64,000 nt of DNA from Cacconaster sp045599325 (GCA_045599325.1 JAZRVT010000016.1:10815-74814); one strand, 5' to 3'; counted from the stretch's first letter, positions 9,257 through 18,106 are shown. Translations and numbers: made by a program. Notes: generated by a model not told the origin, from the sequence alone.

Positions 9257-10399
9257 CTATCCGAGGAATCCGAGGAGGATACCTGCAGCCACTGCAGAAC
9301 CGATCACACCTGCAACGTTAGGACCCATAGCGTGCATCAGAAGGTAGTTGGACGGGTCATATTCCAGTCCGACATTGTTCGATACGCGCGCCGCATCAGG
9401 CACAGCCGAAACTCCGGCGTTACCGATAAGCGGGTTGATCTTGTTGCCTTCCTTGAGGAAGAGGTTGAAGATCTTGACGAAGAGGACACCAGTGAAAGTT
9501 GCGATGAAGAATGAGCAGGCACCGATGATGAAGATCCAGACAGAACGGGTCTGCAGGAACTGGTCAGCCTGAGTGGATGCACCGACGGTCACACCGATGA
9601 GGATGGTGACGATGTCGATGAGCGGACCGCTCGCGGTGTTTGCAAGACGCCTGGTCACGCCGCTTTCCTTGAGGAGGTTACCGAAGAACAGCATACCGAG
9701 CAGAGGAATACCTGAAGGCACGATGAACGCTGTGAGGAGGAAACCGATGATAGGGAAAAGCTTCTTCTCGGTAGGGGATACCTGACGTGGCGGCTTCATA
9801 CGGATGAGACGCTCCTTCTTGGTGGTGAGGAGTCTCATCACAGGAGGTTGTATGACAGGTACCAGCGCCATATAGGAATATGCCGATACGGCGATTGCGC
9901 CCATCATATCCGGAGCCAGACGTGAGGAGAGGAAGATTGCGGTAGGACCGTCAGCACCACCGATGATACCGATTGCGCCAGCCTGTGCAGGGTCGAAGCC
10001 GAATGCGAGCGAGATGGCGTATGCGCCGAAGATACCGAACTGCGCGGCAGCACCGATGAGGAGCAGCTTAGGGTTCGATATGAGGGCGGAGAAGTCAGTC
10101 ATTGCGCCGATGCCGAGGAAGATCAGAGGCGGATAGAAGCCCCTCTTCACACCCTGATAGAGGATGTTGAGGACGGAACCCTCTTCATACACGCCGACCT
10201 GAAGACCAGGGAAGAGCGGAATGTTGCCGATGAGGATACCAAACCCGATAGGCACGAGCAGCATCGGTTCCCAGTCCTTCTTGATACCGAGGTAGAGGAA
10301 GGTAAGGCCGAAGCATATCATTATCAGGTATCCCCAGTCGAAATTGTGGAAACCTGTGAATGTCCAGAAGGTTTGGAGGTTTTCCAGTATTTTGTCCAT
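9257..10399 (-). CDS. mmdB: Na+-translocating decarboxylase beta subunit
   Basis: A 380-residue membrane protein of the OadB/MmdB/GcdB family. This subunit decarboxylates carboxybiotin and pumps Na+ out of the cell. About nine membrane segments are visible, with the conserved GIIGGADGPTAIF segment carrying the functional Asp, and NAGVSAVPDAARVSN near the C-terminus. It is the last gene of the operon, four bases after the biotin carrier. With an acyl-CoA carboxyltransferase and epimerase upstream, the substrate is most likely methylmalonyl-CoA, so the complex makes propionyl-CoA and a sodium gradient. Confidence 0.95.
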   Translation of the reverse strand: MDKILENLQTFWTFTGFHNFDWGYLIMICFGLTFLYLGIKKDWEPMLLVPIGFGILIGNIPLFPGLQVGVYEEGSVLNILYQGVKRGFYPPLIFLGIGAMTDFSALISNPKLLLIGAAAQFGIFGAYAISLAFGFDPAQAGAIGIIGGADGPTAIFLSSRLAPDMMGAIAVSAYSYMALVPVIQPPVMRLLTTKKERLIRMKPPRQVSPTEKKLFPIIGFLLTAFIVPSGIPLLGMLFFGNLLKESGVTRRLANTASGPLIDIVTILIGVTVGASTQADQFLQTRSVWIFIIGACSFFIATFTGVLFVKIFNLFLKEGNKINPLIGNAGVSAVPDAARVSNNVGLEYDPSNYLLMHAMGPNVAGVIGSAVAAGILLGFLG

Positions 10400-10403
10400 A
10401 CGA

Positions 10404-10847
10404 TTAGCCTATGGTTACGAGTGCGGCGCCCTCAAGGACTGAGTCGCCCTTCTGGACCATAATGCTCTTTACAGTGCCGTCGCAGGTAGCTTCGATAGAG
10501 TTCTCCATCTTCATTGCTTCGAGAACGATGAGGCAGTCACCCTTCTTGACAGCCTGGCCTTCCTTGCAGTTCACGTTGAGAACAACGCCAGGAAGCGGAG
10601 AATTGACAGTTGTTCCGCCAGCAGGTGCGGCTGCCTTAGGAGCAGCTGCAGGAGCGGCAGCGGCAGCAGCCGGAGCTGCAGCCTTGGCGACTGGTTTGGA
10701 AACGACAGCCTTTGGCTTTGCAACAGGCTGCTCGAACTCTACGTCGTATGAGGTGCCGTTCACTTCAACTTTGGCAGTTGTCTCTTCGACGTCGTTGACG
10801 ACTACATTGTATTCGTTGCCGTTGATTTTGATCTTATATTCTTTCAT
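10404..10847 (-). CDS. mmdC: Biotin carrier subunit of the decarboxylase
   Basis: A 147-residue biotinyl carrier. Residues 1-40 form a small beta domain, 44-78 an Ala/Pro-rich flexible linker, and 80-147 the biotinyl domain. The biotin acceptor is Lys113 in EAMKMEN. The linker lets biotin swing between the carboxyltransferase (mmdA) and the membrane pump (mmdB). Close spacing to both neighbours fits one complex. Confidence 0.95.
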   Translation of the reverse strand: MKEYKIKINGNEYNVVVNDVEETTAKVEVNGTSYDVEFEQPVAKPKAVVSKPVAKAAAPAAAAAAPAAAPKAAAPAGGTTVNSPLPGVVLNVNCKEGQAVKKGDCLIVLEAMKMENSIEATCDGTVKSIMVQKGDSVLEGAALVTIG

Positions 10848-10870
10848 AGTTTTCTTGATTGATGATTACT

Positions 10871-11167
10871 TTATTTTCTTACCAGAGGAATCTGACGGAA
10901 GGTGAGTGCTTTGGATGCCCAAGGGGAGTTGATTCTGTCAGTCGGGTTGATGAGGACTGTGCATACTTCAACATCGTGGACAGCTGTATCTTCTTCAGAA
11001 TCCCCGTTCCACAAGTCAAGGGCTGCTGCGATGGCTGCGACGATCTCCTCGTCGGCATTACCGGTTCTCTTTGCTGCCCCGGCAGATGTAGAATCCATAC
11101 CGTTGATAACAATATTGATAGTGATATTGCTCTTGCTACCATCGATTGTTACTTTCTGCTCTTGCAT
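10871..11167 (-). CDS. Small epsilon-like decarboxylase subunit
   Basis: A 98-residue soluble protein with no close match I can name outright. Residues 41-98 (EIVAAIAAALDLW, then INPTDRINSPWASKAL) align by eye with the last 50 residues of the neighbouring OadG-type subunit (ETYAAIAMALNLW, then DRVKSAWNAI). It looks like a free-standing copy of the OadG tail, the part that contacts the carboxyltransferase. The Veillonella methylmalonyl-CoA decarboxylase has a small epsilon subunit with the same relation to its delta subunit. The first 40 residues are unlike the neighbour. Function as an assembly or stabilising subunit is inferred. Confidence 0.65.
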   Translation of the reverse strand: MQEQKVTIDGSKSNITINIVINGMDSTSAGAAKRTGNADEEIVAAIAAALDLWNGDSEEDTAVHDVEVCTVLINPTDRINSPWASKALTFRQIPLVRK

Positions 11168-11191
11168 TTTGAAATGGGATTTAGTGGTTTT

Positions 11192-12115
11192 TTACTTCTT
11201 GATTTCAGGTACCTTAAGCAGCATCTGGTCAATTGCGTTCCAAGCAGACTTGACTCTGTCGATTGTCAGGACATAGCTTTCGTCGTCGTGGGCCTCGTTC
11301 TCTTCAATCCAGAGGTTCAGGGCCATTGCGATTGCGGCGTAGGTCTCGCCTGATTCATCCTTCCTGCCTGGCTTAGCGGCAATCTTCTGGACAGCAGGCT
11401 TGTCTTTCTCCGCCTGTTTTGCGGCGTTCCTGATGTTGATCTTGCCGATCTGCTTGAAGATGAAGTAGAGTATGATCAGAGCGGTGAAGACAACTGACAT
11501 AGCCAGAATGGCCATCATCCAGCCGTATGGGTCCATCTCTTTCATCTTCTGAGGCTTGGAAGCCTTGTCGATCATAGCGTTGTTGGTGCTTGGGGATGTC
11601 CTCTCAAGCACTGCCCAGCCTTCGCCTTCACCGTCGATCGAACCTTCTCCGTCCAGGAGGCGTCCGAAAGAGACATTTGCCAAGGTTGAGTCTTTCAGGC
11701 ACTTCTCGACTTTGATGCGGTCTATGATGCTGGAGCCGTCACCTTTTGTGAAGATGATCTCATCAGCGTCCATAAGGTCGAAGTTCGTGTGGAACGTGCC
11801 TCTGAACGGCTGATTGTCAGCCCAGAACACCACGTGCTGGCGAGGCGGGATCTTTGTCAGGATGTCGCCGCCCGGGATCGCATACTTGGTAAGGTTGTCC
11901 GGATCGTCTGAAAGGTAGCAGCCGCCGATATCGACTGTCCCGTAGGATGCGTTGAAGATCTCGATCCAGGCGCTCTGCTGTCCGAAGTCATCCTGGTAAT
12001 CATTCGTATTGATTACCAGGTATTCGTTCAGACGCATCTGACCCTGGCTCTGAGCGCTTGCAACGAAGGCTGTGAGCAGGCCGGCAGCTATCAGTATTAT
12101 TTTTATACGTTTCAC
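11192..12115 (-). CDS. mmdD: OadG-type subunit fused to a lamin-tail domain
   Basis: A 307-residue protein with signal peptide (residues 1-22), then an Ig-like lamin-tail domain (about 27-135, LNEYLVINTND, WIEIFNAS, LSDD) placed outside the membrane. One membrane helix follows (198-220), then a charged cytoplasmic linker and a C-terminal OadG-type segment (258-307). The membrane helix plus tail are what classical gamma/delta subunits use to join pump and carboxyltransferase. The large periplasmic domain is extra compared with classical subunits of about 80-120 residues. Gene order places it directly after mmdA with an 11-base gap. Confidence 0.82.
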   Translation of the reverse strand: MKRIKIILIAAGLLTAFVASAQSQGQMRLNEYLVINTNDYQDDFGQQSAWIEIFNASYGTVDIGGCYLSDDPDNLTKYAIPGGDILTKIPPRQHVVFWADNQPFRGTFHTNFDLMDADEIIFTKGDGSSIIDRIKVEKCLKDSTLANVSFGRLLDGEGSIDGEGEGWAVLERTSPSTNNAMIDKASKPQKMKEMDPYGWMMAILAMSVVFTALIILYFIFKQIGKINIRNAAKQAEKDKPAVQKIAAKPGRKDESGETYAAIAMALNLWIEENEAHDDESYVLTIDRVKSAWNAIDQMLLKVPEIKK

Positions 12116-12126
12116 TTGCGATACTG

Positions 12127-13689
12127 TTAGAGTGGAAGGTTGTCGTGCTTCTTTGCCGGGTTGGTGAGCTTCTTGTTCTGGAGCTGTGCCAGTGCGCGGA
12201 TGATGCGGAAGCGGGTGTTCCTTGGCTCGATAACGTCGTCGATGTAACCGTACTTGGCTGCGTTGTAAGGGTTGCAGAAGAGGTCGTTGTACTCTTTCTT
12301 CTTTGCCTCTGCAATCTCTTTCTGCTTAGCAGGGTCTTCCTCAGCCTTGATTTCCTTTGCATAGAGGACAGCAACTGCGCCCTCGGCGCCCATAACTGCG
12401 ATGTTGGCAGTAGGCCAAGCGTAGTTGATGTCGCCGCGGAGCTGCTTGCAGCTCATCACGATGTGTGATCCGCCGTAAGACTTGCGGAGAGTGATGGTTA
12501 CCTTCGGAATAGTTGCCTCGCCGTAAGCATAGAGGAGCTTTGCGCCGTGGACGATGATTCCGCCGTACTCCTGCTGTGTGCCAGGGAGGAAGCCCGGTAC
12601 GTCGACAAGGGTTACGACTGGGATGTTGAAGGCGTCGCAGAAGCGGACGAAGCGTGCACCCTTGCGGCTTGCGTTGATGTCGAGGACACCTGCAAGATAC
12701 TTAGGCTGGTTGGCAACGATACCGACTGACTGGCCGTTGAAGCGTGCGAAACCGACGATGATGTTCTTCGCGTAGTCCTTGTGGACCTCGAGGAACTTGC
12801 CGTCATCGACGATGGCGTTGATGACTTCGTACATATCGTACGGTGCGTTAGGGCTGTCAGGGATGATTTCATTGAGTGAATCCTCGACGCGGTTGACAGG
12901 GTCGTCGGTAGGGACGATCGGAGCCTCTTCCATATTGTTCTGTGGAAGGAAGCTGAGGAGGTCGCGGATGACTGCGATTGCATCTTCTTCAGTTGATGCC
13001 TTGAAGTGAGCGACACCGCTCTTGCTTGCGTGGACAGATGCGCCGCCGAGGGTTTCCTGAGTTACGTCCTCTCCGAGAACCTGCTTTACGACTGCAGGGC
13101 CGGTAAGGAACATATATGAAGTGCCTTCAGACATGATGATGAAGTCAGTGAGGGCAGGGGAGTAGACTGCACCGCCTGCGCAAGGGCCGAGGATAGCGGA
13201 GATCTGAGGGACAACACCTGATGAGAGGATGTTGCGCTCGAAAATCTCAGAATAGCCTGCGAGTGCGTTGACACCTTCCTGGATGCGGGCTCCGCCGGAG
13301 TCGTTCAGACCGATGCAAGGGGCACCGTTCTTCATTGCCATATCCATCACCTTGCAGATCTTCTGTGCGAGGGTCTCTGAAAGGGAACCGCCGATAACAG
13401 TGAAGTCCTGTGCGAATACGTACACGAGACGACCTGCAACTGTACCGTAACCTGTTACGACACCATCACCGAGATATGTCTTCTTCTCCATTCCGAAGTT
13501 GGTGCAACGGTGGGTCATGAACATATCAAATTCTTCGAAACTACCTTCATCGAGAAGCATGTTGATGCGTTCGCGTGCGGTATATTTTCCTTTTGCGTGC
13601 TGGTTGTCGATGCCTTTCTGGCCGCCGCCCATGCGAGCTTTCTCTCTAAGTTCGACAAGCTCTTTGACTTTCTGAAGTTGCTGACTCAT
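12127..13689 (-). CDS. mmdA: Methylmalonyl-CoA decarboxylase alpha (carboxyltransferase)
   Basis: A 520-residue carboxyltransferase of the acyl-CoA carboxylase beta family. It has the two crotonase-like halves: GGSLSETLAQKICKVMDMA and NDSGGARIQEGV in the first, and LVDVPGFLPGTQQEYGGII in the second. It moves CO2 from methylmalonyl-CoA to biotin on MmdC. Similar sequences also serve in propionyl-CoA carboxylase, but the adjoining Na+ pump subunits and epimerase favour decarboxylation. The methylmalonyl-CoA epimerase lies 39 bases upstream. Confidence 0.93.
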   Translation of the reverse strand: MSQQLQKVKELVELREKARMGGGQKGIDNQHAKGKYTARERINMLLDEGSFEEFDMFMTHRCTNFGMEKKTYLGDGVVTGYGTVAGRLVYVFAQDFTVIGGSLSETLAQKICKVMDMAMKNGAPCIGLNDSGGARIQEGVNALAGYSEIFERNILSSGVVPQISAILGPCAGGAVYSPALTDFIIMSEGTSYMFLTGPAVVKQVLGEDVTQETLGGASVHASKSGVAHFKASTEEDAIAVIRDLLSFLPQNNMEEAPIVPTDDPVNRVEDSLNEIIPDSPNAPYDMYEVINAIVDDGKFLEVHKDYAKNIIVGFARFNGQSVGIVANQPKYLAGVLDINASRKGARFVRFCDAFNIPVVTLVDVPGFLPGTQQEYGGIIVHGAKLLYAYGEATIPKVTITLRKSYGGSHIVMSCKQLRGDINYAWPTANIAVMGAEGAVAVLYAKEIKAEEDPAKQKEIAEAKKKEYNDLFCNPYNAAKYGYIDDVIEPRNTRFRIIRALAQLQNKKLTNPAKKHDNLPL

Positions 13690-13728
13690 TTCTAAAAGGT
13701 TTTATATACTTATTATTATTAATAAATG

Positions 13729-14130
13729 CTATTTCATGCAGAGCTCTGTGAGGACGCCCTTCGTTGACTTCGGGTGGAGGAAAGCGATCTTGAGTCCTTC
13801 AGCACCTGCGCGAGGAGCCTTGTCGATGAGGCGTACGCCCTTCTCTTCTGCTTCTGCGAGGCAGGCTGCAACATCGTCTGTAGCGAATGCGATGTGGTGG
13901 ATGCCTTCGCCACGCTTCTCAATGAAACCTGCGATTGTGCTCTCAGGGCAGGTTGGCTCGAGGAGTTCGAGCTTGGTCTGGCCGATCTTGAAGAAAGCAG
14001 TCTTCACTTTCTGGTCTGCGACTTCTTCGATGGAGTAGCACTTGAGACCGAGGATGTTTTCATAATAGGGAATTGCCTCTTCGAGTGACTTGACGGCGAT
14101 TCCGAGGTGTTCGATGTGAGTAAGGTTCAT
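13729..14130 (-). CDS. mce: Methylmalonyl-CoA epimerase
   Basis: A 133-residue vicinal-oxygen-chelate protein that converts the R and S forms of methylmalonyl-CoA, linking the mutase to the decarboxylase. The start THIEHLGIAV carries the first metal ligand (H8), GIHHIAFATDD the central one, and TELCM at the C-terminus the last Glu. Two beta-alpha-beta repeats fill the usual length. It lies directly upstream of mmdA. Confidence 0.95.
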   Translation of the reverse strand: MNLTHIEHLGIAVKSLEEAIPYYENILGLKCYSIEEVADQKVKTAFFKIGQTKLELLEPTCPESTIAGFIEKRGEGIHHIAFATDDVAACLAEAEEKGVRLIDKAPRAGAEGLKIAFLHPKSTKGVLTELCMK

Positions 14131-14151
14131 TATGCTTTATATTTTAAATGA

Positions 14152-14892
14152 TTATTCCATATTGTGATATACGTTCTGGACGTCTTCGTCGTCCTCGAGC
14201 TTCTCGAGAAGCTTGTCCAGGTCCGCCCTGTCCTCATCGGAGAGGTGCTTGACCTCACCGTTAGGGAAGCGGTCGAAGCCGGCGCTGATCATCTCGTAGC
14301 CGTTGTCCTCGATGAACTTCTGGATTGAGTTGAAAGAGGTGTATTCACCGTAGATGTTGATCTGCTCCTCGATGTTCTCGTCCTTGTCCTCGACTTCGTC
14401 GATGAAGACTTCGTCGGCACCGTAGTCGATGAGTTCGAGCTCAAGCTCCTCGATGTCGATGTCAGGTCTGTTCTTCAGCTTGAAGACACACTTGTGGTCG
14501 AACATGAAGGAGACGCTGCCCGATGTTCCGAGGCTGCCTCCGAACTTTGTGAAATAGCTTCGCACGTTTGCGACAGTGCGGTTGGTGTTGTCGGTTGCGG
14601 TCTCGACGAGAATTGCGACACCGTGAGGACCGTAGCCCTCGTATACGACTTCCTTGTAATCGCCGGCATCCTTGTCGGTCGCCTTCTTGATGGCCCTTTC
14701 AATGTTCTCCTTAGGCATGTTCTCGCTGCGTGCGGTCTGGATGAGTGCGCGGAGACGAGGGTTGCCGGTAACGTCAGGTCCGCCCTGCTTTACGGCGATG
14801 GTGATTTCCTTACCGATCTTGGTGAAGGTCTTGGCCATATGGCCCCAGCGTTTGAATTTTCTTTCCTTGCGGAATTCGAAAGCTCTTCCCAT
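14152..14892 (-). CDS. YebC/PmpR-family regulator
   Basis: A 246-residue protein of the YebC family, known both as DNA-binding regulators and as factors that relieve ribosome stalling at proline stretches. The N-terminus keeps the family pattern (GRAFEFRKERKFKRW, then FTKIGKEI), and MPKENIERAIKKAT and VEYEGYGPHGVAI-like segments follow. The C-terminus is rich in Asp and Glu. It starts three bases after the TPR gene and runs into the epimerase, so it may be co-transcribed with the sodium-pump genes, though a direct role there is not implied. Confidence 0.92.
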   Translation of the reverse strand: MGRAFEFRKERKFKRWGHMAKTFTKIGKEITIAVKQGGPDVTGNPRLRALIQTARSENMPKENIERAIKKATDKDAGDYKEVVYEGYGPHGVAILVETATDNTNRTVANVRSYFTKFGGSLGTSGSVSFMFDHKCVFKLKNRPDIDIEELELELIDYGADEVFIDEVEDKDENIEEQINIYGEYTSFNSIQKFIEDNGYEMISAGFDRFPNGEVKHLSDEDRADLDKLLEKLEDDEDVQNVYHNME

Positions 14893-14895
14893 ATG

Positions 14896-15567
14896 CTATT
14901 TGTTTTCGATTCTTGAGATATACTTGTCAACCTCATAGCCTTCGAGGGTCTGAGGATACTTTGTCTGAATCTCCTTGTAGAGTGAGAGCGCCTGTGCGTC
15001 GTCACCTGTCTCTTCGCAGATGAGGGCGGCCTTCATCATATAACCTGCTGCGAGTTCGTTGTCAGCGGTCTTTGCGGCCTTCTTGAAATATGAGAGCGCA
15101 CTGCTGTTGTCGCCGAGGTTTGCGTAAGCGTCACCGAGGCAGCAGAGGGCGCGTGCCTTCATGATCTTGTCCTTTCCGCTGTATTTCTTGAGATACTTGA
15201 CTGCGCTGTCATTGTCACCAGTCTGGAGAGCTGCGACACCTGCATAGAACCATACGCTCTTGCCTGCCTTGTTTCCGTACTGCTCTGCCACGTCCTTGAA
15301 GCCGAGGATGTTGCCGTCGCCATTGAGGGCAGTCTCGAAATCGCCCTGTGAGAAGAGACGCTCAGCGTTGAACATCTGGCCGCGGGCCTCCTCCCTTGCA
15401 GGGGTGAGGTACCATTTGTTGATGGCGAGGACGCCGAAAATGATGACGATGATGGCCACCAGAAGCCATTCCATCCACTTCTGATTGCCTTTGACGAATT
15501 TTTCAAGACCGGAGACGTTGCTGACCTCCTGTTCTTCCTGAACTGCTGGTTGATTTTTCTGTGCCAT
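14896..15567 (-). CDS. TPR membrane protein, YfgM-like
   Basis: A 223-residue protein with a soluble N-terminus, one membrane helix at about 34-52 (WLLVAIIVIIFGVLAINKWY), and then TPR repeats through residue 210 (for example ALCCLGDAYANLGDNSSALS). The topology resembles YfgM-type ancillary proteins of the Sec translocon: N-in with a periplasmic TPR domain. It appears to be the first gene of the leftward run that continues through yebC, mce and the mmd genes. A minus-strand TAAATTTG box lies at 15647-15654. Confidence 0.75.
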   Translation of the reverse strand: MAQKNQPAVQEEQEVSNVSGLEKFVKGNQKWMEWLLVAIIVIIFGVLAINKWYLTPAREEARGQMFNAERLFSQGDFETALNGDGNILGFKDVAEQYGNKAGKSVWFYAGVAALQTGDNDSAVKYLKKYSGKDKIMKARALCCLGDAYANLGDNSSALSYFKKAAKTADNELAAGYMMKAALICEETGDDAQALSLYKEIQTKYPQTLEGYEVDKYISRIENK

Positions 15568-15646
15568 TTTTTTACTATTTGTTTTTTTACTATTTCCTCA
15601 TTGCAGGCCCTTCCAAGGCCTTTTTCGCGAATATATTTCGAATCCG

Positions 15647-15654
15647 CAAATTTA
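15647..15654 (-). promoter_or_regulatory. Candidate -7 box for the TPR-yebC-mce-mmd run
   Basis: Minus strand reads TAAATTTG. A TTTG lies 18 bases further upstream (15673-15676), close to the usual -33 spacing. The leader to the TPR start is about 80 bases. Confidence 0.5.
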
Positions 15655-15686
15655 CAACAAAAATGTTAATCACAAAGTTTTATTCG

Positions 15687-15694
15687 TACATTTG
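15687..15694 (+). promoter_or_regulatory. Candidate -7 box of recF
   Basis: TACATTTG matches TAnnTTTG, 17 bases before the recF start. Confidence 0.5.
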
Positions 15695-15711
15695 TACGCC
15701 AAGATTTAAAC

Positions 15712-16812
15712 ATGTTTTTAACCAGAATCACTCTCCACGATTTCAAAAATATACGGGAGGCCTCTCTTGAGTTCTCTCCGAAGATAAACTGCATTTCCGG
15801 AAGCAACGGGGCCGGCAAGACCAACCTGCTGGACGCCGTCTACTATCTCTCGATGACGAAGAGTTTCTTCTCGCCTTCGGACCAGTATGTCTACTCTTTC
15901 GGAAGCCCTGAGGCTGACCTCTGCGGATGGTACAGGATGGACAACGGCACTGAGGAGAAGATAGCGGCAAGCGTGAAGAAGGGGGGCGAGAAGCTCTTCA
16001 AGCGCGGCACTAAGCCATACGACCGCTTCTCCGAGCACGTGGGGATGATTCCGATAGTGATGGTGTCGCCGCTCGACAGCTCGCTGGTCAACGATTCCGG
16101 CGACGAGAGGCGCAAGTACCTCAACTTCATACTGTCGCAGACAGACCGCGAGTATCTGGCACATATCCAGGCATACAATCAGCTGCTGATGCAGCGCAAC
16201 CGCCTGCTCAAGTCAGAGATTCTCCCGGACGACCTTCTCGAAACCATATCCGACAGGATGACTGTCCACGCACGGTATGTCTATGCATCCCGCAAGGAGC
16301 TGTGCGACAGGCTGCAGCCGCTGATCCAGGAGTTCTATGAGAAACTTTCCCGAGGAGGCGAGGAGGTCTCCATCACATACCGCTCCGACCTCGACGTGCT
16401 TCCTCTCGACGAGCTGCTGAAGCGCGAGATGGAGAAGGAGCGCATCCTCCGGTTCACCACTGTTGGCGTCCAGCGCGACGACGTGCTCTTCCACATCGAC
16501 GGCCACCCGCTCCGCCGCTGCGGCTCCCAGGGGCAGCAGAAGAGCTTCCTGCTTGCGATGAAACTCGCGCAGTTCCGCGTGATGAAGGAGATTTACGGCC
16601 GCACTCCGATCCTGCTGCTCGACGATGTCTTCGACAAGCTCGACATGCAGAGGGTCGAGGACCTGCTCACCATTGTCTCCAGCCTCGACTTCGGCCAGAT
16701 TTTCCTGACCGACTGCAACACCACCCGCCTCGAGCAGGTGGCCTGCCGCATAGGCGCGGCCTGCAAGTTCTTTACTGTCTCCGGCGGAGAGATCAGTCAA
16801 TCGCTCTACTGA
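15712..16812 (+). CDS. recF: DNA replication and repair protein RecF
   Basis: A 366-residue SMC-like ATPase that loads RecA at single-strand gaps together with RecO and RecR. The Walker A motif SGSNGAGKTN is at residues 29-38, the signature is in CGSQGQQKSF, and the Walker B is ILLLDDVFDKLD. The N-terminus FLTRITLHDFKNI is the standard RecF opening. It is followed with a one-base overlap by a DUF721 gene, a common Bacteroidota arrangement. Confidence 0.96.
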   Translation: MFLTRITLHDFKNIREASLEFSPKINCISGSNGAGKTNLLDAVYYLSMTKSFFSPSDQYVYSFGSPEADLCGWYRMDNGTEEKIAASVKKGGEKLFKRGTKPYDRFSEHVGMIPIVMVSPLDSSLVNDSGDERRKYLNFILSQTDREYLAHIQAYNQLLMQRNRLLKSEILPDDLLETISDRMTVHARYVYASRKELCDRLQPLIQEFYEKLSRGGEEVSITYRSDLDVLPLDELLKREMEKERILRFTTVGVQRDDVLFHIDGHPLRRCGSQGQQKSFLLAMKLAQFRVMKEIYGRTPILLLDDVFDKLDMQRVEDLLTIVSSLDFGQIFLTDCNTTRLEQVACRIGAACKFFTVSGGEISQSLY

Positions 16813-17108
16813 TGAACCGTACCTCCACAAAGTCAATAGGCGAGTCCATCCGCTCCTATATCGCCGAGAACGGTCTCGGAGAGGGAATCCAGCGTATGAG
16901 GATTTTCGACGCGTGGGATTTACTTTCCGCTGGGGGAGTGGAAGTTAAAAGATATACCTCAAGTAAATTCTACAAGGACAAAGTGCTTACCTGCAAGATC
17001 AGTTCATCTGTTGCCAGGGCACAGCTCAGGCCTTATCTGGAGTCTCTCCGCAAACAGCTGAACAGCCTGCTGCAGGCTGACCTTGTGGACAGTATCAAAC
17101 TTACATAG
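16812..17108 (+). CDS. DUF721 (DciA-like) protein
   Basis: A 98-residue protein of the DUF721 family, short KH-like nucleic-acid-binding proteins related to DciA, which helps load the replicative helicase in bacteria lacking DnaC. The pattern FDAWDLLSAGGVEVKRYTSS and the C-terminal LRKQLNSLLQADLV fit the family. Its ATG overlaps the recF stop by one base. The DNA-replication neighbourhood supports the assignment; a helicase-loading role here is inferred. Confidence 0.8.
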   Translation: MNRTSTKSIGESIRSYIAENGLGEGIQRMRIFDAWDLLSAGGVEVKRYTSSKFYKDKVLTCKISSSVARAQLRPYLESLRKQLNSLLQADLVDSIKLT

Positions 17109-17121
17109 TTCCGGAGAAGAT

Positions 17122-18078
17122 ATGGCGGCTTACGGCAAGGCAGTGGTGGATTCGGCTGTCCCTTTCATCAAAGGGGCGCTCGAGCCGTGGTTCGGTGAGG
17201 TCCTTTATAAAAAAGGCGATGAGATATCTCCCGATGACCTCCGCGACGCCTCCGCACTGATTGTCAGGACGCGCACCAGATGCGGCGCTCCTCTGCTCGA
17301 AGGCACTCCGGTCGAGATGATAGCCACTGCAACCATCGGCACCGACCATATCGACGGGGAATACTGCAGCCGCCGCGGCATCGAGGTGCAGAGCGCTCCC
17401 GGATGCAATGCGGGCGGAGTGCGGCAGTATGTCTTCGCTGCTCTGAGGGCTCTCGGAATCAGGAGCGGGGAGGGGCTCACGCTAGGAGTCGTGGGCGTCG
17501 GCCACGTGGGTTCGGAAGTGGCCCTGGCAGGACGCGGGGCCGGCTTCAGGGTGATCGGGAACGACCCCCCGCGCGGGCTCCAGACGCCTCTTGACACCCT
17601 GCTCAGAGAGTCGGACATCGTCACTGTCCATATCCCGCTCTGGCCGGAGAACCGTGACTTCATCAATGCCGGTTTCCTCGCGGAAATGAAGCCCGGCGCA
17701 GTGCTGATAAACGCCTCGAGAGGCGAGGTGGCGGACGAGGATGCTCTGATCGACGCAAGAGCGCGGCTCGGCGGTCTTGTTGTCGATGTCTGGAAGAACG
17801 AGCCGCACATCAATCTCCGGCTGCTTGATGCCGCCGACATAGCCACGCCGCATATCGCCGGTTATTCAATACAGGGGAAAATCAATGGCACTCAGGCTGT
17901 TGTGCGCGCAGTCGCCCGCCATTTCGGGATAGAGGCACTGAAAGATTTCCGCGTTGAAGGAGTGGAGATCCCGCTTGAGCCGCACGACATAATGGAGGAT
18001 GACGCCGCTCTCCGCGCCGCGCCGGAAGCCTTCGAAAGCCTCCGGTCCTCATACCGATACCGCAACGAGAACCTGTAG
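17122..18078 (+). CDS. pdxB: 4-phosphoerythronate dehydrogenase
   Basis: A D-2-hydroxyacid dehydrogenase of about 318 residues that oxidises 4-phosphoerythronate in pyridoxal-phosphate synthesis. It shows the PdxB hallmarks: IATATIGTDHID and SAPGCNAGGVRQYV near the start of the NAD domain, Rossmann GVVGVGHVG, and ATPHIAGYSIQGK with the catalytic His. I prefer the ATG at 17122 over the upstream in-frame ATG at 17083: it has GGAGA just ahead, avoids a 26-base overlap with the DUF721 gene, and makes the N-terminus (VVDSAVPFIKGALEPWF) line up with other PdxB proteins. Confidence 0.9.
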   Translation: MAAYGKAVVDSAVPFIKGALEPWFGEVLYKKGDEISPDDLRDASALIVRTRTRCGAPLLEGTPVEMIATATIGTDHIDGEYCSRRGIEVQSAPGCNAGGVRQYVFAALRALGIRSGEGLTLGVVGVGHVGSEVALAGRGAGFRVIGNDPPRGLQTPLDTLLRESDIVTVHIPLWPENRDFINAGFLAEMKPGAVLINASRGEVADEDALIDARARLGGLVVDVWKNEPHINLRLLDAADIATPHIAGYSIQGKINGTQAVVRAVARHFGIEALKDFRVEGVEIPLEPHDIMEDDAALRAAPEAFESLRSSYRYRNENL

Positions 18079-18106
18079 GAGGGACGTTTTCGCAGCTCAT
18101 CTGCCA

